This document shows positions 57,593 through 64,000 of a DNA stretch of 64,000 nucleotides, piece by piece. Position 1 is the first letter of the stretch; the number at the start of each line of letters is the position of its first letter. Source of the stretch: Pseudoips prasinana. Taxonomy: Eukaryota > Arthropoda > Insecta > Lepidoptera > Nolidae. The notes beneath the pieces were generated by a model. The model was not told the origin of the DNA. It saw nothing but the letters and a program-made list of their open reading frames with translations, and searched no databases. The stretch lies in NCBI GenBank assembly GCA_951640165.1, contig OX621258.1, forward strand, positions 7,277,501 to 7,341,500, read 5' to 3'. Position numbers and translations under genes: made by a program.

Positions 57593-58044
57593 ACTTATAC
57601 AGTAATAACGATTAGCTGGTGTTATTTATACGGGGAGCCAAATTTTTGTTTTTCATAATCATAGTTTCTTTGTTTGATGGATAGACAGCGATCACCTTGT
57701 ATGAAATAATTAGTTATCAATTATAATATATAATATTATAAATTTATCCATAGAAATCCATTATATCACGTCTACCTCAAAAACACTTCACCTCACAAAC
57801 ATTTCCGATAAAATTCCTCTCGGGGGTATTTCGTACCCCCGCCCTGCGGCCGCGCGCTAATTGTAAAGTCAACATTCTGTTTGCTCAGAAAACTGTTTTT
57901 AGTGATTGTTTGTGTTTTTTGGCAAGTGCATCACCCTTGGGGTGCGAAGTACCCATGAGGGTGTGAAATAAAAGTTGCAATTTTACTGAAGTGGCTTGTT
58001 TGTACGCAATACCAATTTAAAGAGGACGTGTGGCCCTTTTTGCT
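57593..58044. other. no gene recognised
   Basis: Non-coding. A small hairpin GGGGGTATTTCGTACCCCC lies at 57824-57842. Confidence 0.35.
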
Positions 58045-58335
58045 ATAGATATCGGTTTTTTCAGACTTCTGTACCCAAAGGGTAAAACGGAAACCTTATT
58101 ACTAAGACTCCGCTGTCTGTCTGTCTGTCCGTCTGTCAGCAGGCAGTATCTCAGGAACCGTGATGATTAGACAGTTGAAATAATGATGACGTATTTCTGT
58201 TGCCGCTATAACAACAAATACTAAACAACAATAAAGTAAATATTGACATATATACTACCAACGTGATATTTTTGCCGTTTTTATAGAATAGTACGGAACC
58301 CTTCTTTCGCGAGTCCGATTCGCCCTTTTTTATGA
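58045..58335 (+). repeat. interspersed repeat with GGGTTCCGTA-type ends
   Basis: Third relative of 35503-36107: CTGTCTGTCTGTCCGTCTGT block and TACGGAACCCTTCTTTCGCG end. Confidence 0.55.
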
Positions 58336-58463
58336 CATAGATGTTAGTACTAGAAACCCAGGAGTGCTTAATATGAAACTCATATTTTCTTCCACGCCTC
58401 TTAGGATCAAAGACTGACACGTGCTGTGCAGTTTAATAGTTATATGTTTGTCTATGGAAAATT

Positions 58464-61000
58464 GTTTTGAAAGAGTACTAGGTCAATTCGGTGACGAAAG
58501 TGAGAATGAGAATGGGTACAGTCTGCTTGAGATATGTTTGGAATGGGGTCTTTGTGTTACAAATACTATGTTTGAACATAAAAGAATCCATACGTTTACA
58601 CGAGAGAGGAAAAATGTGAGAAAGAGTATGATTGACTTCGTGATTGTAGATGAAAGACTGAGAAAGAATGTTCTAGACACAAGAGTCTATCGTGGGACCG
58701 CAATCCATACAGACCACTTTCTGGTAATGAGCCGAATAAGTGGTCTATTCAAAGGATGGCGCCACCGAATCCCTGAGACTAAAAGTGTACTTGAGAGAAT
58801 AAAAGTAGAGGAACTGCAAGAGGAAGAAGTGGCAGATGAGTACAAAAGTAAGTTGGTTGAGAAGTTTGAGGGATCTGAAGACATAAGAGAAGTAGAAGAG
58901 CTATGGAAGGTAGTCAAAGAAGGTGTGGTGAGTGTAGCTGGTGAAGTATGTGGTGTAATAAAGAGACGAAGAGGAAGAAAGATGAAGAATATTTGGTGGG
59001 ATAAAAGTGTACAAAAAGTTGTATGTGAAAAGAAGAAAGCGTGGTTAGACTGGCTAGCCACCAGAGCAAACGAACGAATGCATAAGGCGACGAATGAGGA
59101 TATAGAAAGGGCCTGGAATGATTATAGGAAAATGAAAGGAATTGTAAAGGATGTGGTGAATGAAAAGAAAAATGAACAAAAGGATAATTTTGATAGAAGG
59201 TTGTCTAAGGATTTTCAGACGAACATTAAGTTTTTCTGGAAATCCGTTAGATCAGTAAGAGGCATAACTCAAACCTCAGAACTGAAATCCATACGAGACC
59301 AAGATGGAAATATAGTGAAAGGGGAAGAATGCGTGTTAAAACGTTGGAAGGAGTATTTTGAAAGTTTGTATGAAAGAGGTGTAACAGAGAGTGAACGTAG
59401 TTCACTAAGTATAGACAAGAACAAATGTAAAGATGACATTGGTATGGATGAGATTGTGAAAGCTATTAAGGGTATGAAATCAGGTAAGTCACCAGGGTAT
59501 GACAGGATAACTTCCGAGATGCTGAAGGCTGGACATGGCGTCATAGCGAGTCAGCTGTGCAGCCTATTCAATTTATGCTATACCACCGGCCAAGTGCCAA
59601 GTGATTGGTGCAAGGCTGTCATCGTACCTCTTTACAAAGGGAAAGGCTCACGGCAAGACTGTAAAAACTATAGGGGCATTAGTCTACTCAGCGTCGTTGG
59701 TAAGTTGTATGCAAAAGTATTGGTTGAAAGAGTTGTGAAAGAAACCGATGCGAAAATATGGGATGCACAGGCAGGTTTTCGGAAAGGAATGGGATGCACG
59801 GATCAGGTCTTTTCTCTGCGAAGCATAGTAGAGAAGTTTTTGGGCAAAAACCAAAAGGTTTACTGTGCCTTCGTAGACTTAGAAAAGGCCTACGATAGAG
59901 TGTTGAGGAGTGAACTATGGTCGGTACTGTCCATGTATGGGTTGAACGACAACCTTGTTCAAGCACTAAAATCTCTTTATAGGGATTCCAGAGCTTGCGT
60001 GAGGATTAACGGGTCATACACCGAGTGGTTTAGCATCCAAAAGGGTGTTAGACAGGGATGTGTAGCGTCACCGTGGTTGTTTAACCTATTCATGGATAGC
60101 TGTTTAAAAGATTTGAAAGAAAGTGAATGCGGTGTAAGGATGAATGAGTTACTCATCAAATGTCTGCTGTACGCTGATGATCAAGTTCTACTTGCATCAT
60201 CTGCGGACGAGTTGCAGGTGATGGTAACAAATATGCATGAAGCTTTTGAAAGGAAAGGGATGAAAATGAATGTAGGTAAGACGAAAGTAATGGTATTTGA
60301 GAGGGATGAATACACGACAACGTGTGATATTGTGATTGGAGGAGAGAAAGTCGAACAGGTGAATGAGTTTGTATATTTGGGAACTTTGTTTACGAGAGAT
60401 GGGAAATATGAAAAAGATATTGTTAGAAGAGTAAATGCGGGGAATAGAGTGAATGGGGCACTACACGCCTTTATGAGTAGCCGGCAAGTATCAAAGAAGG
60501 CTCGACTAGCCGTGCACGATGGAGTGTTAGTGCCAACTTTAATGTATGGAAGTGAAAGTTGGGTATGGCAGAAAAAGAATGAAAGTAAAATAAATGCAGT
60601 GGAAATGAGAGCTCTGAGAAGTATGTGTGGTGTGACTTTGAGAGACAGAATTCGAAATACTGATGTAAGAGAGCGTTGTGGTGTGAAAGAGGATGTCGTC
60701 ACAAAGATTGAAAAAGGCATGCTGAGATGGTTTGGCCATTTAGAAAGGATAAATGAAAGAAGATTGACAAAAGAAGTATACCTGGCCTGTGTGAATGGGA
60801 CAACCGGAAGGGGAAGACCACGTCGAACATTCTCTGACCAAATTGGAGATGTTCTCAAGAAAGGGCAGGTCAGAAGTACCCTAAACCGGCGAGCATGTAT
60901 GAAGAATATAATGTCAGTAATCGAGGCAAAAGAAGTATGCAAAGATCGTGACAAATGGAAATCCGTTGTCTCTGCCTACCCCTCTGGGAAACAGGCGTGA
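58464..61000 (+). CDS. RTE LINE endonuclease (partial) / reverse transcriptase polyprotein
   Basis: One frame without stop to 61000. Counted from an ATG at 58421 (859 codons), the first ~14 residues are target-site flank and not element. Residues ~15-105 are the C-terminal half of an apurinic-like endonuclease ([27 protein letters not shown]). A basic, charged linker follows (~110-330). RT spans ~340-640: [48 protein letters not shown]486 in [29 protein letters not shown], and the catalytic YADD at 584-587. The post-RT part has [15 protein letters not shown] and [11 protein letters not shown]. Family role: target-primed reverse transcription of its own RNA. No RNase H, consistent with the RTE group. 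The missing N-terminal endonuclease residues should make this copy non-autonomous. Confidence 0.87.
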
Positions 61001-61019
61001 GTCTATGTATGTATGTATG
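58464..61019 (+). mobile_element. RTE-type LINE, 5'-truncated, 11-bp target duplication
   Basis: TATGGAAAATT lies at 58453-58463 and again at 61020-61030, directly after a TATG microsatellite tail (61002-61020). The inserted DNA is therefore 58464-61019. It lacks the 5' part (most of the endonuclease), but its frame is otherwise intact. Two other copies of this 3' end are here: 38175-38453 (about 99% identical) and 63190-63421 (diverged, reverse). Confidence 0.88.
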
Positions 61020-61030
61020 TATGGAAAATT

Positions 61031-61897
61031 AATTGCTTCTATTAAAATTGTAATATTGATGAAATTATCCTCTCTAAGTGAGTGGTTTAGGCCATGGAGT
61101 TGACCTATAATGCCAGCATTAGCTTATAATAATGTCTTCCTGCTTGAATTTGGTCCAATCTCAAGGCAGCCTACCTGCCTAGGTATACCAATAAGCTGCA
61201 TGTATTTAATTAGCTGTATCAAGAAGACGTCCCATTCTTTTTCCTTTCTTTTAAATTTTAATTAGAAACAAAAAAACATATCGCCTTTTTTTAATGTAGC
61301 ATGTTAGGTACATATGTTAAAGTAAAATGATTAGAACACAAGGTAGAATTTTGTTAAAATTGAAAATAATAAGAATTAAATTGACGTTCCTTTTTTTTAA
61401 TTAATTTATTGAAACACCAAGACTTTTTAAAATAAATTTTTGAAAGACCCGGACTATAACGTATTTTTAATGAAATTATTGAAATACCAATAATATAACG
61501 TATTTTTAAATGAAATTGTTGAAATACCAAGAATATAACGTATTTTTCCCTTATCCCCAGATCAACATGACAAAATGTGGAGCTGGAGTAAGTCCAAGTT
61601 TTATTTTTGTTTTATCTACACTCTTAGCTTTCTCTCTTTCGGAATTTTTCAATTCATTTCACGTAACTAAATGATTGAGTTAAATTTCTTTATTCACTTT
61701 TAAAAAGTCTACTATTCCACTATTTCCATTGATGCTTTGCATGTGTGTCAAGCTTCAATCACTTATTTTATTTTACCTGGTAGGTATACATAGGTTTATC
61801 ACAAAACAGACATGCATGAGAAACCTTAACACATCTAAACGTACCAATTTACCAACAACTGTATTCCTTTGCAATATGACGATTTAGGTTAAGGCTT
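61031..61897. other. no gene; short tandem units at 61425-61555
   Basis: Three ~45-60-bp units share TTGAAATACCAA...ATAACGTATTTTT (61438, 61478 and 61518). Otherwise AT-rich and non-coding. Confidence 0.5.
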
Positions 61898-62306
61898 TGA
61901 CTGAGTCATCGGTCTATTAAGCCACGGGAATCAATTCAATATGACTTGGTATGAGCCACAGCCATATCCTTCGAAACCCATAAGTCCCCAGGGATGGAAA
62001 ATTATTTTATATAGATTTCACCTAGGCTTTTACAATCTATAATGATTGTACTTAAGGGTATCGGGACGAGCGGCTTTAAGTGTTCTTCAAGGCACTGAAG
62101 TTCGGCCCCAAAACAGACACTTAAGTAAATCATAGCTTTTACCCAAAAAAGAGGAACTCATTGCTATTTGCTCTCGATCCAAAAACTTGTCTATGCATAG
62201 ATGAATAACCACAAAAGTTGTATAAAATCTGAACGTCTCAGTGCTGCGGAGAGCACGTTAAGCTGTCGGCCCCGCCTATAGTCATTAGACAACAGTCACT
62301 GATAAC
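61898..62306 (+). repeat. decayed SINE A and 5S SINE fragment
   Basis: 61898-62110 keeps a SINE A outline (TGACTGAGTCATCGGTCTAT, CGGGACGAGCGGCTTTAAGT). 62227-62306 matches the middle of the 5S SINE (GAGAGCACGTTAAGCTGTCG, GTCATTAGACAACAGTC). Confidence 0.5.
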
Positions 62307-63189
62307 CACCGTCAATCGTCCGGATTTGTCGTGAATAAACCAGCAATATCCTGGGCTTTATGGCTTATTCGGAAGACCTACGCTTGGCCCTTATTAATAT
62401 TATTATATTTTTACGATATATCCCACTTATATCATGCACTATCCTACTTTAATAAAGTATTACTTACCTATTTACAAACAAATTTACACCTACAACAAAT
62501 ACTTTACTTAACACCCACACAAGAGCACCATCTACTCAGAATTCAAATATTGAACGGAAACTCTATTATCTATTGTCGTAGAAATCATCAGTCGAACACG
62601 AGCGGGCGTAACGCACGCACGTGTTTGCCACGCGGCTGCTTTTTATCTGTTTGCACAGCAATTCGCACTGAATATTTTCATGGCTAATTAAGAGGCTGGT
62701 CACGGGCGGGATAATAAGATTTTCTTGTTAGGGGAAGATGATTTGTAAAAATAAATATAAATAATAACTATGTACCTACATTTTGTTAGTTTTAATGGTA
62801 ACATTGTTTTTGTAATGTTGTGTGGATGCAATAATAATTACGGACTATTGAGATGTTTGTCTTTGATACACAAACTTAATTTCTAATTCATGCGAATAAA
62901 TACGAACCAATTTTCGGCAGAACAACGGAAATTAGAGTCCGTCTCTTTCGTGTTTCACCCTTCTTTCTTTTCGTATTTTTCATCTTCTAGTTAAGTTACT
63001 CTACTTTTATCTGACTTGATGATACCTAGGTGCTCATCTTCATTGTTAGCATTATAACTTTTTTTAACAAAGGTCATAAGACAAGGACAGCACACTTCTG
63101 TTTTTCTGAAAGGCGTTGAACTCTATAATATGAATGTCCGTTATTTTTGAGATATTCATATAAAAGAATTAAACGCGCTGCTTAACTTA
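62307..63189. other. no gene recognised
   Basis: A 118-codon frame at 62331-62687 has no recognisable domain and includes His/Leu-rich stretches. I do not call it a gene. Confidence 0.35.
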
Positions 63190-63421
63190 GATACGTACAT
63201 ACTCACGACTGTTTCCCAGACGGGTAGGCAGAGACAACATATTCCCATTTGTCACGATCTTTGCGTATCTATCCTGTCTCGTTTACTGCCATTATATTCT
63301 TCATACATGCTCGCCGGTTTAGAGTACTTCTGACCTGGCCTTTCTTGAGAACGTCTCCGTTTTGGTGAATGTTCTACGAGGTCTTCCCCTTCCGGTTCTC
63401 ATTCACACAGGCCAGGTATAA
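63190..63421 (-). pseudogene. RTE LINE 3' end, older reverse copy
   Basis: Reverse, diverged copy of the last ~230 bp of the RTE coding region (GTTTCCCAGACGGGTAGGCA, TCACGATCTTTGCG, CATGCTCGCCGG). It carries substitutions and small gaps. Confidence 0.75.
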
Positions 63422-63492
63422 CTTGGTATATTGTCAACACGATGCGTAACATAACATCGCATTGGACAATTAGTGATCGGGTACAGTGCGTG

Positions 63493-63745
63493 CTACACGC
63501 GCGTGGTTGGTAAATGCTTGCCTTTCACGCCGCAGGTCGTGGGTTCGATTCCAAGAACAGATATTTGTATGCATGAACATGTCTGTTTGTCCTGAGTCTA
63601 GGTTCAATTATCTATATAAGTATGTATTTATAAAAGAAAAGTAGTATATGTAGTATATCAGTTATCTGGTTCCCATAGTTCAAGCTCTGCTTAGTTTGGG
63701 ATCAGATGACTGTGTGTAAATAATGTCTCAGGATATTATTATTAT
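63493..63745 (+). repeat. tRNA-derived SINE B, full length
   Basis: Head GTGGTTGGTAAATGCTTGCC (A box) and GTCGTGGGTTCGATTCC (B box), AT-rich body, tail AAGCTCTGCTTAGTTTGGGA, then an (ATT)n end (63735-63752). Best reference copy of family B here. Confidence 0.85.
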
Positions 63746-64000
63746 TATATTATTTTAACGGAATAAATGAATTTTGAATAGTTATTAGGTACATAAATTA
63801 ATAATAATCATTTTAATTCCGCCAACTAAAAGATCCATAAATTGTTAGAAAAAGGTTTTCCCTTATAACTATTGTACAATAAAAAAAGTATTATGTTTAC
63901 CACTATATTCATACAAGTCCAATTAGAGTATTGCAATTTAAGTCTACTTTCACGCCAAAGAAACTTGATGCGTATGAAACTCGAAAAGATTATTTATTCA

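Noticed and set aside
58421..58463. First ~14 codons of the long RTE frame
   Set aside because: They lie in or before the target-site duplication (58453-58463), so the ATG at 58421 belongs to the insertion site, not the element.
60181..60954. 257-codon ORF on the minus strand
   Set aside because: It is antisense to the RTE reverse transcriptase, which has a clear domain order on the plus strand.
62331..62687. 118-codon plus-strand ORF
   Set aside because: No domain, skewed composition and no supporting signals; likely chance.

Overview
This window is AT-rich animal nuclear DNA. It is dominated by interspersed repeats and carries one clear host-gene segment. The repeat set points to a moth or butterfly (Lepidoptera): short non-autonomous Helitrons (5' TC, 3' CTAG, A^T target), several tRNA-derived SINE families, a 5S rRNA-derived SINE, RTE-type LINEs with microsatellite tails, and LINE tails of the CR1/Jockey type. 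I do not name a species.

Host gene. At 31072-31447 (+) there is one exon that I assign to orthodenticle (otd/oc, Otx class of paired-like homeobox genes). It has a splice acceptor, a 126-nt leader with three short upstream ORFs, an ATG at 31198 and a splice donor at 31448. Its last residues match the conserved tract that lies just before the homeodomain in insect Otd. The homeodomain is not in the window. Everything from 31448 to the end is therefore probably the first coding intron, and the sequence upstream of 31072 is 5' non-coding or intronic. About 26.8-31.07 kb and 31.45-32.99 kb hold few recognisable repeats and are the best places to look for otd regulatory DNA.

Mobile elements, left to right. 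0-5 kb: two LINE 3' coding fragments, a LINE tail and Helitron fragments. 5-7.4 kb: a 247-bp foldback element, a long-TIR element, and a ~159-bp tandem array whose unit is 53 codons. 11-19 kb: tRNA SINEs with foldback elements and LINE tails nested inside them. 18.9-20.3 kb: an I-like LINE end with target-site duplications and a second LINE 3' end split by a Helitron. 20.6-26.8 kb: Helitrons, a 5S-headed SINE, and a 343-bp poly(A) element (here 'E') inside a tRNA SINE. 38.2-41.3 kb: an RTE fragment, then a triple nest of a second E copy split by an intact DD41D mariner-like transposon, with one E target-site duplication split by a TA-flanked transposon remnant. 41.8-43.8 kb: a LINE ORF1 fragment with a large snap-back inversion, and another LINE end. 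44.9-49.4 kb: SINEs, Helitrons and a 265-bp tandem array. 58.46-61.02 kb: a 2.55-kb RTE LINE with one long open frame and target-site duplications.

The intact mariner transposase (39046-40131) and the RTE polyprotein (58464-61000) are the only long open frames. They serve their own mobilisation, not a host pathway. Many insertions can be validated inside the window, because empty sites or target-site duplications can be read directly.
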